From assembly GCA_947179485.1 (NCBI GenBank), contig OX359249.1, positions 1,922,001 through 1,986,000 on the forward strand: a stretch of 64,000 nucleotides of DNA, read 5' to 3'. Positions 35,651 through 48,220 of this stretch are shown one piece after another. Position 1 is the stretch's first letter, and every line of letters starts with the position of its first letter. The stretch is from Allacma fusca (lineage: Eukaryota; Arthropoda; Collembola; Symphypleona; Sminthuridae). The notes beneath the pieces are model-generated. The model did not search any database. It was not told the DNA's origin and worked only from the letters and a program-made list of their open reading frames with translations. Both the position numbers and the translations under genes were made by a program.

Positions 35651-37303
35651 TCAAGTAATTATATTTTTTTTCCTTGAAAAATTGTCCTTAAGATGGGGTC
35701 GGTCATCCTGGGAGTGCACTGTATTTCCATACACTCAGAAACAGAAAAGATTGTATTATCTCAAACAGGAGTGTTTTCAAATATTGGGCCTCTAATCATA
35801 AAATGCACTTTCATGGGGGTCCGCCATACTATATACTTTAGTATGATTATATCCAACTTATGAATACTCTTGCAATTCGCTCCTCACTTGTAACTTCAAG
35901 GTAATATTATTATTCGCGGCAGAGTGTTACGACTCAGTTTCCTTGCGGGTCTCAAATTGTCCAATCTTCAGGAGTAGACTTGATCCTTTCCGACTCGTAT
36001 AACGCACCATGGCATTTGTACACACGGGCAAGTAGGAGTTCTACAAGTGTATTACTACAACAATACAAGCACTTAAGGTACAGGACCTGACCAGAATTTG
36101 CTATCCCTATATAGCCCTAGAGTCACTCAAGACAAACAGGGCAGTGGGAAGAAGTGCGATGAATTTTTGCCCTTTCACGAGTCCTTTTTCCTCATTACTT
36201 TGAAAACATCATTTTTTATCCTCTTAGATCCAAAGAGCTTTTAAATGTAGCAATAATGTAAACCCTCAACTGGGACATGCTACAGAATAAGACACGCTAA
36301 TAAATATTAATTGTTGAACATTATATTTCTTTACAAATACTCCCACTCGAAAAATACTCAATCTATACCTCCGGTGTACTTCTTCTACAGGAGCAAGTCT
36401 AAAATACTAAATTTAACAAATAAAATAATTATTACAGAACCTTAAGTCAAGGATAAATAGGTACCATGGGGCTCAATTATTACATATTTCCAGGGCTCAC
36501 TACAGGATCAAGTTATTAAAAAATGCCCAATTGAATGATAAGAATTGTTTGTTGTGGAATCCATAACATTAGATATAGTGAAGGGGAATGAATGAACATG
36601 TCTCAAACAATACTGTTACAACAGAGTCTCTTGTAGACAGGGGTCACTGTATTTACAAGTAAAAAAAGGGGAAATTATCAGCTTTACTTCGATCCATTGA
36701 GAATAGTTTGGGTTCCCTGAAAAAGGTCTTCTGGAGTGTTCATGGGTTTGAGAAGAAGTTTGAGGAAACATATTCTTAGAATCTCTTCCCTCCCTTCACT
36801 CAATCTCAACTTTCCAGGGAACTTTCGTCCAATGAGTTTGAGCAACTCCATCGCCAAATGTTAAACCATAATGTTATACCTAATGGAGACAGGAGGATAG
36901 AAATCCCTCGAGGCATTTTCCTTTCTTGTGTGTTCCACTCAGCTGTTGTGTAAAAGTTCCGAAACAGTTGCAACTCCTGCATTTTCACTCTTGGGCCATT
37001 AAATTAGCAAAGGGGCTGTTGTGTGAAAGTTCAAAGTCTTTGTGAGTTCCGATGAAGCCTGGTCACAATTAACACAGCCACATGTGACGACGAGCCACGC
37101 AAATACGGGCCAACCAGCACAAGTGACTTTGATTGTAACAGTAGAGAGTACAGTGAGTGCTCTCTAGAGCAACACCCCTACAACGTGTTATTGTCTTTGA
37201 CGCTTAAGCAACACTCATACTTACACAGACAGTGTGCTTCAGTGCAGACTTTTCCAACGTGCCCTCAAAGCTTGAAGTTACAATCAAAATATATGGCGGG
37301 ATT
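35651..37303. other. Gene-poor spacer
   Basis: Holds the compact palindromic unit at 36611-36651 (TACTGTTACAACAGAG to GGGTCACTGTA). Nothing coding is recognised. Confidence 0.4.
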
Positions 37304-37607
37304 TTACGGAAACAAAATTATTCTAAATTGAGAATCTTTTAAATGCATTTTAAGATAGGAATTGTCAGTGGGTTCAGTTTCCTGCAAACGACCAGAAATT
37401 CAACTTTCTGAAAAACATTCTTCAGAAATCATAAGGCTTCCGTCTAATTGCTTTTATTTTGCCTTTGTTTTTTAACGCCTATACATCACAATAATAATTT
37501 CGACATTTCATTTGGATTCTTTGTGCAACCACATAATTAATTACTGAAACTTCCTATGTGTTAAAATACATTTAAAATCCTCAATTTAGAACGATTTTGT
37601 TACCGTA
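37304..37607. mobile_element. Short MITE-like element with inverted arms of about 48 bp
   Basis: Arms 37304-37353 and 37561-37607 are reverse complements with a few mismatches and a 2-base gap; they share TACGG.AACAAAAT..TTCTAAATTGAG and AAATG.ATTTTAA. A related end occurs inverted at 63238-63290. The interior is AT-rich and non-coding. The superfamily is not clear because no target duplication was found. Confidence 0.6.
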
Positions 37608-39549
37608 CTATCTATCGATTGCACTTAAGGTTCAATGAGGGCAGATTCAGAGTCTGAAGCTACTGGATTTTATGATATTTGACAATTAAGCTGTCCTAAC
37701 TTATAATTATTATAATACAATAATAATATAACTTATAATCACATGAACACAAGTTATTAAGGTATATATTTAGCCTCAAGTATATTTTATAGCTGACTAA
37801 GATTATTCCTTCCTCCCTGAATTATTGTTACGATAATAATATTGATGATTTAGCTATTGCACACTTTTAAGTAGATCAGATGATGAGATTATAATATGAC
37901 ATGATGGTTAAGATATGAGCCAGCTCAGCAGCATGAACGGATGAGCTAGTAGCACATAGTGTCATTTATGAAAGCACTTCTTGTAATTTTAATATTCGCA
38001 GAGAGATTCTAAGGTAGCTGATTCGATAGCTACCTCGAGCTTTTCAATCATTTAATGATAATAATTTCCGAGGGCTTTAGATCTTCCAACCAAAAGCAAT
38101 GCGATCATTGTGCGTGCTTAATTATTGTAATAATTACTGTAAGTTGAAACGTTTCTCACGTCTTCTCAGCCCTTCTCATTCTACAGTACAACTATACAGT
38201 ACGCTACAGTAGCGATGTTAACATCCACAAATTCCAAGCAAGGTGAACTCTTAAAATTGACATGGTTCCAATTATTGGAAGTAAATGTTCCCAAGCAATT
38301 TTGCCCCTACAGACAAGATTCTGTCACAATGTGATGTTTCCGAGCAAGAGCTTTCCCCGCAGATCCCAGATAGAGTGAATCCTCACTTGCAGGAGTGACA
38401 GATCCTAAACAAGAGAATTTTTGCTTTTGTTTGAAAGTCTGGAACGAAAATGAAGATTACTGTAAGTTTTCAAATTCTCCATACGGTTCTTTGGAGGAAG
38501 TCCTCACACAGAGAAACTGACTCAACCGTTTACCTACCAAAAGTCTTTGCGACTGTATTCCCTGAGAAACTCAAAATAGAGATTGATAATGCCCCGTTGT
38601 CCCTTCTTTCTTTCGTCCAATTATGTATTCCTGTCCCCCATAAAAATAAATATTTTTCAGGTACTCCGTACAATCAAGAGCTCCCTGTATGAACTTGTTG
38701 GATAGAGAAGTGAACATTTGGTTAAACGGGACTGGGAGAAAATATTTGGTAATTGCAAAGGAGATACTGCTGCTACAGGAGGATCCCTGTTAGGGGTCTT
38801 TACTCCCAGAGATGCTCTCTCATAGGACAACATTTGGAGACTTGGTGAGAGTATAGCTGGGAGAGTATGTGGATGAAGGAGATTTGCTCTTGGGTGATTT
38901 ACTACTGGTGACTGGGTCATGTGGAGATTACAACGTATGGATCTTCCAAGGCAATGGCTGGAAACAAGAAGTGCGTCGAGTGGCTCTTGGGAAGGCACAC
39001 AACACATGACATCCTCAACATAAGAAATCTTCCTCACCCATTCTCACAATACACTGAACTAAAACCAAGGCGTAGTTCGCAAACCAACACATAACTCTCC
39101 AGGTGACAAGTAGATAACAAAGATTACGTTGCCCAATGCTTCCAAAACCCCTTCAACTTCTTCCCCATCCAGTTGTAATGTGAGAGACTTCTATAAGTAT
39201 CTAATTATATACAGTGAACTCCCTTTACAAGCGTAAAACTGACACTGTATCATCCTCGGAAAGATTGAGGGGTCTCCTCCGAATTCATTGCAAAATTGCC
39301 CATTAGAAAATAAGCACTGTGTCACCAAGCTCTTAAGGATTGGGATAAAACACGAACATTGAAAATTCTACAACTTTATACAAAATCATTTTCATTCCGT
39401 TCAGTTTAAATAAGGGACACTGGTAAATAATATTACAGTCCCCCTTATTTTTTACTGAATTTCTTCCGGATTTTATATAATAATTTATTTTGAACTGCAC
39501 CGGTCAATACTTTGAGTCACAGGGGTCGGACACACTAAAACGATAATTT
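37608..39549. other. Gene-poor spacer
   Basis: A small hairpin GGTAGCT/AGCTACC (38013-38034) and the compact 40-bp unit TACAGTGAACTCCC...ACTGTA (39210-39249) are present. The 126-codon minus-strand frame at 38657-39037 has no recognisable domain and includes a TIR-like word, so I treat it as chance. Confidence 0.4.
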
Positions 39550-39870
39550 ATCAAAATGTTTTGCCCACACCCCCCCCCTTTCCCCCTTCAGCCCGCTAAA
39601 AATATTGAATTCCTCAGTTTGTAGTAAATGTTTTTACAGATTTTTCAAAATTTGTTTCATCCTCGTAGCTCAAAAACTTTGGATACAAAGCTCAGGCGAA
39701 TGGATCATATAGGGGATTTTTTTTTTCTGAAAAACAAAAATTTAGAAAGTTGTTGAATTTTTACTCAATTTTAAAATCTTGAAAAAGAATATTATTTGGT
39801 GCTGATTTATGCAAAATTTCAAGGGATTTCAAACAAACAGAACAAGAGTTCTTTGCATTGAGTAGTTTGG
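39550..39870 (+). repeat. Diverged dispersed repeat, copy 4
   Basis: Resembles the first half of copy 1 (21825-21945), sharing ATTGAATTCCTCAGTTTG.AGTAAAT and AGCTCAAAAACTTTGGATACA. A C run lies just before it (39571-39580). Confidence 0.45.
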
Positions 39871-42800
39871 GCACCGGCTTCAAAAGAGTGAAGCTGTCTT
39901 TGAGATTATCTCAAACCTCCAAAGCTCACAGTGTCCCTACTCTTAATTATGAGGTTTTTTAGTGTATGAGTCAAAGGAGGATCCGAGTAAAGTTCCGCCT
40001 CGTTGACTAAACAGAAATTGTGCTTAGTCAGGTGTATCTGTATAGGGAATTTTCTGGAGGATCAAACATTCAGTAAAAAAGGCGGTGAGAGGGAAATACT
40101 GTCGTTGTAAGATTCTCTGTTGTAAGAAAGAGCGCCAGACATCTTCCCATTACTAAAATGTTATTTTTTCTTCTTCGACGTTCTCAAATATTCCCGTTTA
40201 CTCCGGTCTGTCGTTGTCTCCTTTTGAGAAGATACTTATTGAATGCACATTTAAACATTTCCCGACCTCTCCTTATAAGAATCCCCGTGTCTGAGTATTG
40301 TTGTTTCTTTTTTTCCACCTACGCAGGCGAGCATCTTCGATCACATTGGATTTTACGTTATGTCATTATTTTTCCTTCTGATGGGAGCACACGTAGAATA
40401 CAAATTCCTCTACACAATGAGTTCTAGTTATAACGCACCTACTTAGAAGGCAGGGGGCGAAAGCATATTTGAAAAAATTCTCACCGAACACGATCCTGTT
40501 TTTTATCCTCAATAAAGTAACAAGGGTTTCCACAGTCAAATTCTGCTCCTTCTAGGGATGCCCTTATAAAGGGCAGTGCACTGTAGGACTCCTTAGCTTC
40601 AGTAATTTCCTGAGCATGTTCTATAGTCGTGAGAAGTCATATTTCGGAAATCCCGGGAAGAAGTCACTTATAAAGTGAAATGCTGTTTTCCAAATTGAAG
40701 ATAGATATAGGTATTCATCCCACGCCTGAGACCTGTGTCTCATTTCACTTTCAGGAAGGTGAAACAAATTTGGGATATCGACATCATTCCTAACCTCCAT
40801 CCCACAACAACGACAAAGTACAGTAGATACTACAGTCCCCAAAAAATTAGCAAAATCTGGCTCTCATGACGGGATGCTTCTATTAGGGGAAAAATAAGCT
40901 GGGTAGGAATTTTGAAATATTTTTGAAGGGTCTCGATTATTGAATCCACTGTACCAGCAGACACAAGAGACATACAAATATTGCTTATTCAGGAAACCTT
41001 CCTGGAATTGCACTTTCCCGTTCTGCGGAACGACATTCAAGAGCAAGTGTGAGGCGGGATTTTCCCTAACTCTGTTATCTCTTGTCATTCTTTTTCTCAA
41101 AGTTCCCTCAGCTCATGAAAATCCTATGAGCAAAGTAATCTACATTCGCAAAAATTGAAGAGAAAATATTCCGCACAAAGGATCACAGGATAAATGTTGG
41201 AAACAATAATAATTCTTTACCTGAAAAATGCAAAGGTTGAAAATATGTTTCCCTACAATTACATACTGCTCGTGTTGAGTCAAAAGGATCTGAATACATT
41301 TGCAATTAAGAGTATCTATCTGTAAAATGATCTATACATGCATTTATAGGTTTTCTGTCCTACACTCTCCTCTAAAGGGAACGGTTATAACAAGAGTGCA
41401 CGGCGTATATAATTATTTTTAGTACATGACGTCGGGGCAGAAGAAAGCTGGGAGAAAATTCAAAAGAGAAAGTTGTTCCGTGACGGTTCAGGAAATCAAG
41501 GACACGTAATAAATAACCAATAGCAAGCCATTGAATGTTGGCAGGTTGAATGTTGTGGATTTATTAACGACCCCGCTCCAAAACCCATATTTATTTTATA
41601 TGTAGCAAAAGGGCTGGGAAAAATCCACATTAGCATTGCACAGTGCACTCCTGCTGTAAGAGCACTTCTGACAGAGTAAATCACAAACTTCTTCAGTGTA
41701 CAATATCAAGATTATTATGAAATATATTTTCCACATAGAGTCCATGCTCGTATTACCTACGTAATTATGTATATCTATAATAATTATATAATTATTACAA
41801 ATCTTGTTATATTTCAGATAATATCTACTCAAGATTTTATTCCTACTAAACAATATCCCTTATTAGGAATTGCTGAGTGAGCAAGTAATAAATGGTCAAA
41901 TTAATGTGAAAGCGTTTCTTAGAAAGAGATTGTTCTAGTGAATTTTGGCAAACAAATAGGTATACCGTCTGTAAAAAGGAAAAAATAGTTTAGAATCATT
42001 TTGAATTAAAGTAACACAATTTTGCTTCTAAACGAGTAATTATACATCTGGACAATTTTACCTCTTCACAAACGATTTGCTCTTAAAACAGGGGATTTTT
42101 TTTAAAAAAAAGGGAAATAGAAAAATAGCAATGATGAATGATTTCAAAAATTGCCCCTGGTGAGGAAATTCAAGGGTTTCCGTTCTAGCGAGACTGCAGT
42201 GTAAGATATCGATAGTAAACGTACTCTTTTAACACGACGGTGGAGAAAACTAACTACCGTCTGTAGCCGTCCTTTTTATGCCCTGATGTAGCACATAAAT
42301 AAGGATTGTTTCAGGGAGAAGCTTTGATTTACAAACATTGGGATGAGATGAAACATGAAACAGCTTGTGAGAGCAGGAACCAATTTGAAGTAATGATGAT
42401 GAAACGACCATTTGTTGAGGCGATTATTTTGAATACGAAAATTGAATTCGTGTGTTATTGAGCTGAAACTGGAGCAGTGAGAGCTTGACGAGTACCTCAG
42501 ATTTCATTATAACAACACCTCCTTCTTCCCAATGTCTCCCAGCTTTTTTAACACAGAAAACATTACTTTCTCCTCCTGACGTAAGAGAGTGAACTCTCGC
42601 CATAAAATTCTACCTCAGGCCATTTTCTTCGTACGGGAAAAAATAAATATGTGAACGCATTAACCACGTTTGTTTTTTCCATATTGTAGAATGTACAGTC
42701 AACTCTTCTAAAACGGATCGCTCTGTATTGGAGACTTTGTTATAGCGGGTTGAGTGCCAGCCTGCCCCATGAGCAATTCCTAAGGATAGGTTCGTTTCTT

Positions 42801-42971
42801 CCTTGGCGTTGGCATATTGCACTGAAACTTCCTAATCTAATTAAAGACAATGGTTTTCCCAGAGACAGTAAGTACTTTTATGTTTTCATAGAACTGCAGC
42901 ATAATCTCGTTACAAGGAAATCAGAAGGAACGGAGATTTCTGTTTATAAAATTATTTGCGAAAAAGTTTAA
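39871..42971. other. Gene-poor spacer with dense TIR-like motifs
   Basis: Motifs lie near 40100, 40531-40585 (compact 55-bp unit), 41370, 41632 and 42694. No gene is recognised. Confidence 0.4.
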
Positions 42972-43719
42972 AATCGAGTTGCTTTTGCGCTCTTAAAAGT
43001 AGATATATAACTATAAGAAGATTCATCTCAAATGGGTAACACATTAAATAACTATTTTCATCTGTACCAAGAAATTGCTATATAGAATTGTTTCGACGAA
43101 AACCAACTCGATCATTGGGACTACATACTCTTGGCCAACTTATATAGAGGTACTGATATTGGCGATACAGAAAAATTCAACAGTTATTTCGAAAACTATA
43201 ATATAAGATATAGTAATTATAAAGTACGTAGAAATTTTATTACCACTGTCAGACTTACGTAATTACATAATTAGGTATATGTTTATACCGATAAATTTCA
43301 CACCTGAGAACCTACCTTACACCAAGTTCCCTTTTAAATTTTCATAGTTATCATTGTTGGGTTTTCCACTTGTTAATTAACTCTAACCCTTTTCTAACCA
43401 ACCCTAGCTTTGTAATATTACCTTACCAAACCTCCCCATCTATCTTTGCCTTCCCCAATTAAAATTCACTATAGTACTATTTAGGTTATTGGTAATATGA
43501 AGTCCAGAATCTCTCCGACAGCTATTCCGATAAAATTAGACGGTTACACATTCTTGACATTTAGCTATTGATCGGGTTGCTTTTGGTCGTAAAACATCTA
43601 TCAAATCTGTCTTACAATATCTTGATAAAGGTGAAATTATTTATTTAATGTGTTACCCATTTGAACTGAAACTTGTTTTATAATATTGTTACATTTAACA
43701 GCGCAAAAGCGATTTGATT
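42972..43719. mobile_element. Non-autonomous DNA element with terminal inverted repeats of about 90 bp
   Basis: The arms include a perfect 23-bp pair, 43029-43051 and 43641-43663 (CAAATGGGTAACACATTAAATAA), and further out a perfect pair GCTTTTGCGC (42981-42990) and its complement (43701-43710). The outermost AATCGAGTT and AATCAAATC ends match imperfectly. The interior of about 590 bp has no coding frame. No target duplication is evident, so ends are approximate. Confidence 0.7.
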
Positions 43720-45970
43720 GTAGTCTTTTTTGCTAAAATTTTAATCGTTAGGGTTTGAAGTCTTACTGTGGTTAATTTTTTAGTATAAAATATCAGCAGT
43801 CTTAATCATTCAAAGTCCAAAAGTGAAATGCATGCAAAAACAACTTAAAACAATTAGATTTAGAGAGAAAGAAATATTGTATTTCCATGATGTCATGTAT
43901 TTACCTTTCGACACAAGACTTAATTTCATATTTTTTAAAAATAAAAATATTATTAGTGATAAAATTCACACATCAATTCAAACATAAGGTGCAAAAATTC
44001 AACAAAGATACCCCAGGCCTGTCATCGACGATAAGCCCTTTTGACATTGATTATACTAATTGGTTCATAGGTCTGGCTTTATTGGGAAAAGTAGGTTTTT
44101 GAGGATGGAGTGAAAATAGAAAGATTTTCTTTTTTACAGAGGTCAAGACCGCCGATAGTATTAAAAAGCAACTCACAAAAACTTCCCCATTTAAGTAGTT
44201 CCTTAAGGAACTCATAAATAATTGGGATCATTATTACGAGAAATTTCATTTTCTCTTCCCATCCCTTATTTATTGGGTGTGTTCGCTCCTTTTAGGAGTT
44301 AGTGTATGAATGTAAAAATTAAACCAGAAATTCTGCAACGAATGTAGTTTTCCCCACAGAGAAATTTCAGGTGAATAGGATCCATTAGATCAAGAATACT
44401 CTGTGACTTTCATCCTAATATGGGTGACCTGTGAACTTGAAATAGTGACCACACACAATGTACAAGAGTAACTTCCACTTTACACTGAGGGTCTCTAGTA
44501 ATCCACGGAAAACCAAAGACCAGCAAGGAGTTTGGATTTTCAGGAAAGAAAAGGCGATGGCAGGTCCAGATAAAACCCTGGTTAGCACATCAAGTGACGG
44601 AGAAATCCCTCGAGACTAATTAACGCTCCCGGGTTTAATTATGTCCTTCCACTTTATCCCTCAACCTTACGATCAAGCACAAATTGCTCGTCACAGCTCC
44701 AAAAGCTCACTTTTAAAGTGGAAAGTCCCTTCACTTCGAGGATTGTCTATAATAAATTCCACGGATGCAATATCATCCTTAAGGAACCCCATGAGGACAT
44801 TTGATAATGCTGAGTAATATTTATCTTATCTACCGTCTCTTACGAGCTGCAGTGCAATCTTCCTATAAGAGCACCCCTCAAGGAGAAAAATGTGACGGTC
44901 CATACAATTATGAAATAATATTGAGGTAACTAGGACTACCTCCAAATGTTTATTTGTTATCCTCTCCAGATATAATGCAAAGTGGGTACGTCAAAACGAG
45001 ACTTGGCTCTACATACTTTTCTAAAGAGAAATAAACACGTCTCTGAATTTTTTTAAGTTTTTTTTCCCAGTAAAAACTTAAAGTCTCAACAACTCCACCA
45101 ACTCGTGAGGGGCTCTTATTGCGAAAGACGCAACCCATATTTACATATACAACATCGACTCGTCCTGGGGATGCTCAATGTTAAATCTGGGCTGAGTTGG
45201 GAATTGCATAATAACAGTGCTTTTTTTAAACTATAAAAATACATATTTTGAAATAGCCAGACGTCTTCATGTCGTGTCCAGGGGGAATTCTCAAAAGAAT
45301 TTTCGACCGTACATCCGGTTAATACAGACATCGAAGAAAGGTTAGGATTTAGTATAGTGCTCACTAAAGTGCACTCCTTATGTTACTCCCAAAAAAATGA
45401 GCATATTTTAGCGATAAAAACTCCTCCTAGGAAGAAAAAAATATTGTGTTAAATGCAAGCGCTAAAAAATTTTGCCACTATTGGGGGAAAATTCAGAAAG
45501 ATTTTATTTAGACTCGGATTTAGCACACTGCTATTTTCTCTCGTGCCCAACAGAAAAATTGTCCTTCCCGTAGGAGCTTGCAAGAGAGAGCGTTTACTGA
45601 TCCCTGCTCTTTTCCTTCTAGTAATTCCGATGTTAAGTCTTGTCCTTGTAGAAACGTATCCTATACTTATTGGTAATGTAGAAGGCCCCTGTTATAAGCG
45701 ACCCTGTAAATTCATTAAATCCATATGGGAAAATGTATCATCCGCTTTGAGCGACAGTACATTCAAAAACCATTCAAAAAAACTACATTAAACATATTTT
45801 ATTAGTCATATTGGCCTAATTTCGGGAACAAATAAATTCGAAAATTAAAATTCTCGGAATTGAGGGGAAAGTTGACGCGTGAGAGTTCCATGAGTAAAGG
45901 CAAACATTCGCTTAGAAGAATTGATTGGTGCATTGACGATAACCAAATGTAAATAAATCTGCTGTCTTAC
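43720..45970. other. Gene-poor spacer
   Basis: A TIR-like GCAGTGCAATCTTCCTATAA (about 44852) is present. The 112-codon frame at 45453-45791 is hydrophobic-rich but shows no family and ends in another such motif; I do not call it. Confidence 0.4.
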
Positions 45971-46822
45971 TAGGCATGTTCATATCGTTCTATTTTAAAA
46001 TATCGTTCATATCGTTATCGTTCTCTGAAAAATTACCGATAACGATATCGGTGAACGATATAACGATATAACTTTTTGTGGCTTCTGGCATATATTTAAC
46101 AAAAATTAATGGAACTTTAATTTCGTGTACAAGCTAATTATTATCACTAGGGCTCCTAAAGAACCGCATTTTCAACCCAAATTAGCACAGATTACATTTT
46201 ATTCCAAATACATGAGTCAAAAACGCATTGAGTTGTGTGTACAACTTGAAGCATTTCAAAGATAATAATGCAAGGCATCAGCATCAGTAAGAAAACAATA
46301 AAACTGCCACAATAATTACACCATAGAGTTTCTGTTCAACATTACATTGACAACTGACGCCCGAATTCGGATAGCCTTATAAGGGAACTTAAGTCATTAA
46401 AGTTTCTTTTTCAAGTTTTTCAAAGTTTTCAAACTAAGTAAAGTAAACAAAATAGCGAAAATCTTTATAGTTGCACATTTTTATTCGGAAAAATGCTAAA
46501 TCCTGTGTATTAGAATGACGGCCAGCTCATTAATGTTGACTGTTAAATGGATCAGGAATGAAATAAAAAAACATCTTCAATATCTTTAGACCAAACTTGG
46601 AGTGGTGTGGTTTTCCAAAGTCGTAAACTGATTTTGTCCCCAAGTTTTGATTGCATTTTTGTCAAAAAATGCGAAATTCTTGTTATTACTCGCGAATGTA
46701 CGATAGAATCATGTGACGATATATCGTCGGGAAACCCCGATAAATATCGTGCTATATCGTTTCTAAAAAATGCACGATATGAACGATAATATCGTATCGG
46801 TATATCGTTATGAACATGCCTA
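45971..46822. mobile_element. hAT-like non-autonomous element with ATATCGT repeats
   Basis: Perfect 14-bp terminal repeats TAGGCATGTTCATA (45971-45984, inverted at 46809-46822) are flanked by the 8-bp duplication TGTCTTAC at 45963-45970 and 46823-46830. Both subterminal zones are full of ATATCGTT / AACGATAT words able to pair with each other. The interior has no transposase. The 8-bp duplication and the TAGG-type end fit the hAT superfamily. Confidence 0.93.
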
Positions 46823-46962
46823 TGTCTTACCCCAAAAATATAAATTAAAAAAAAAATTAAAAATTAAACTCTCCTCACATATTTACACCCAATCCTCTGT
46901 TATTTAACCTAGAATTGCTCACTACAGTAGACTGTACCTTATCGATTTTAATAATAATTGTT

Positions 46963-47316
46963 AGTGGGAGTGTGTGAAATCAATCCGTGTTGCAGATGCA
47001 CTGTTTATTCAGAACCAAATATGTAATAATACAGTAAAATCTCATCATGAGATATCCCTCATGAGAACATTGTCTCGACATGGTGTTCAAAATATGAGGG
47101 CACTTAATAATATCATATATGTGCACAAAATGAGACTCCATTCACCATCATGAGGAAAATTTGCTCTTCTCCAGGGCTGCTCGTATCTCTAGCATTATAA
47201 CGATCTGTAGAGCTTGAGGAAACCGCTGTTGTTTGTGTTGGAAGTCAGTGGGAGTGTGTGAACGTGTGAAGTCAATCTGTGCTACAGATGTACTGTTTAT
47301 TCAGAACCAAATATGT
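46963..47316 (+). repeat. Direct repeat: left flank of the foldback element and its loop
   Basis: AGTGGGAGTGTGTGAA... at 46963-47024 recurs at 47247-47316 with an 8-base insertion and a few substitutions, both ending CAGAACCAAATATGT. This places a copy of the flank inside the loop of the hairpin. Confidence 0.85.
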
Positions 47317-47508
47317 TGAGTAGACTTCCAACACAAATAACAGCGGTTTCCTCAAGCTCTACAGTGCGTTATAATACTAGAGATAGGAGCAGCCCTGGAA
47401 AAGAGCAAAATTTCCCTATGGAAAAAATGGAGAAGTGCATTCATATTTTGAACCCTATTCCGAGACAATTTTTCCATGAGGGATATCCCATAATGAGATT
47501 TCACTGTA
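47030..47508. mobile_element. Foldback element with long inverted arms and TA-flanked TACAGT ends
   Basis: Arms 47030-47246 and 47323-47508 are reverse complements from the outer TACAGT.AAATCTCAT.ATG to the inner GTTTCCTCAAGC..AACAGCGG block, with the right arm lacking about 30 bases. The inner 80 bases are the most alike. The ends match the scattered TACAGT motif family, consistent with a pogo/Tigger-like MITE with TA duplication. The loop (47247-47316) repeats in direct orientation the 62 bases just left of the element (46963-47024). Confidence 0.8.
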
Positions 47509-47661
47509 TTTGTTCTTGCAAATATATAGGGATACTAATTTGAGGTCAACGGGAGGATGGAAATGTTTGACTCAGAACTAGAGGCGAAGCTCTTCTAAGG
47601 ATTCCCTTCAAACGAGAGCTCACGATATTTGTTCCTCTATTTAGTTTGATCTAATGTCAAC

Positions 47662-48212
47662 CAGGGTTGGGGGTTTTTTTGGTTTTTTTCAAAAAAACCA
47701 AACAACCAGGTTTTTTTTTGGTTTAAACCGGTTTTTTTTTGGTTTAAACCGGTTTTTTTTTTGTTTAAACCAGGTTTTTTTGGTTTAAACAAATTTTCAA
47801 TCCAAAACATTCATTAATATGCAAAAACATGTGAATTTGAACAAATTTACTTATTTCCCAAACTCAGTAAGTATCACAAAGCATTAAATATTTAATAATT
47901 TAGATATAATTTTAACGATAACTTTGCAGCATAAACACAAGTTTGGCATTTTTCATTTTAAAAACGATTCCGAATTTCTAAATGTACAAGACTAAAGGCT
48001 AATAGTATTATTTACTTCAATCAAGTTTAACTACACAATATCACAGTAACTGCACAAGTTTTGTGCACGACGAAATATAAGCATTTTGGATTGAAAATAA
48101 TAAAATTTTAGGTGTTTGGTTTAAACCATTGGTTTTTATAAAAAAACCGTTTGGTTTAAACCATGGTTTAAACCATGGTTTAAATCATTTGGTTTAAACC
48201 AAACCAACCCTG
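47662..48212. mobile_element. hAT-like MITE with GGTTTAAACC repeats
   Basis: Terminal repeats CAGGGTTGG (47662-47670, inverted at 48204-48212) are flanked by the 8-bp duplication ATGTCAAC at 47654-47661 and 48213-48220. CAGGG-type ends with 8-bp duplications are characteristic of hAT elements. Subterminal regions are tandem GGTTTAAACC palindromes joined by T runs (about 47710-47790) and, at the right, AAACCATGGTTT words (48110-48200). The middle is AT-rich and non-coding. Confidence 0.93.
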
Positions 48213-48220
48213 ATGTCAAC

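Noticed and set aside
38657-39037. A 126-codon minus-strand frame
   Set aside because: No recognisable domain, no splice or start context, and one end is formed by a TIR-like motif.
45453-45791. A 112-codon hydrophobic frame that could look like a membrane protein
   Set aside because: Composition follows from T-rich sequence, and the C-terminal half contains a TIR-like CCTGTTATAAGCG word.
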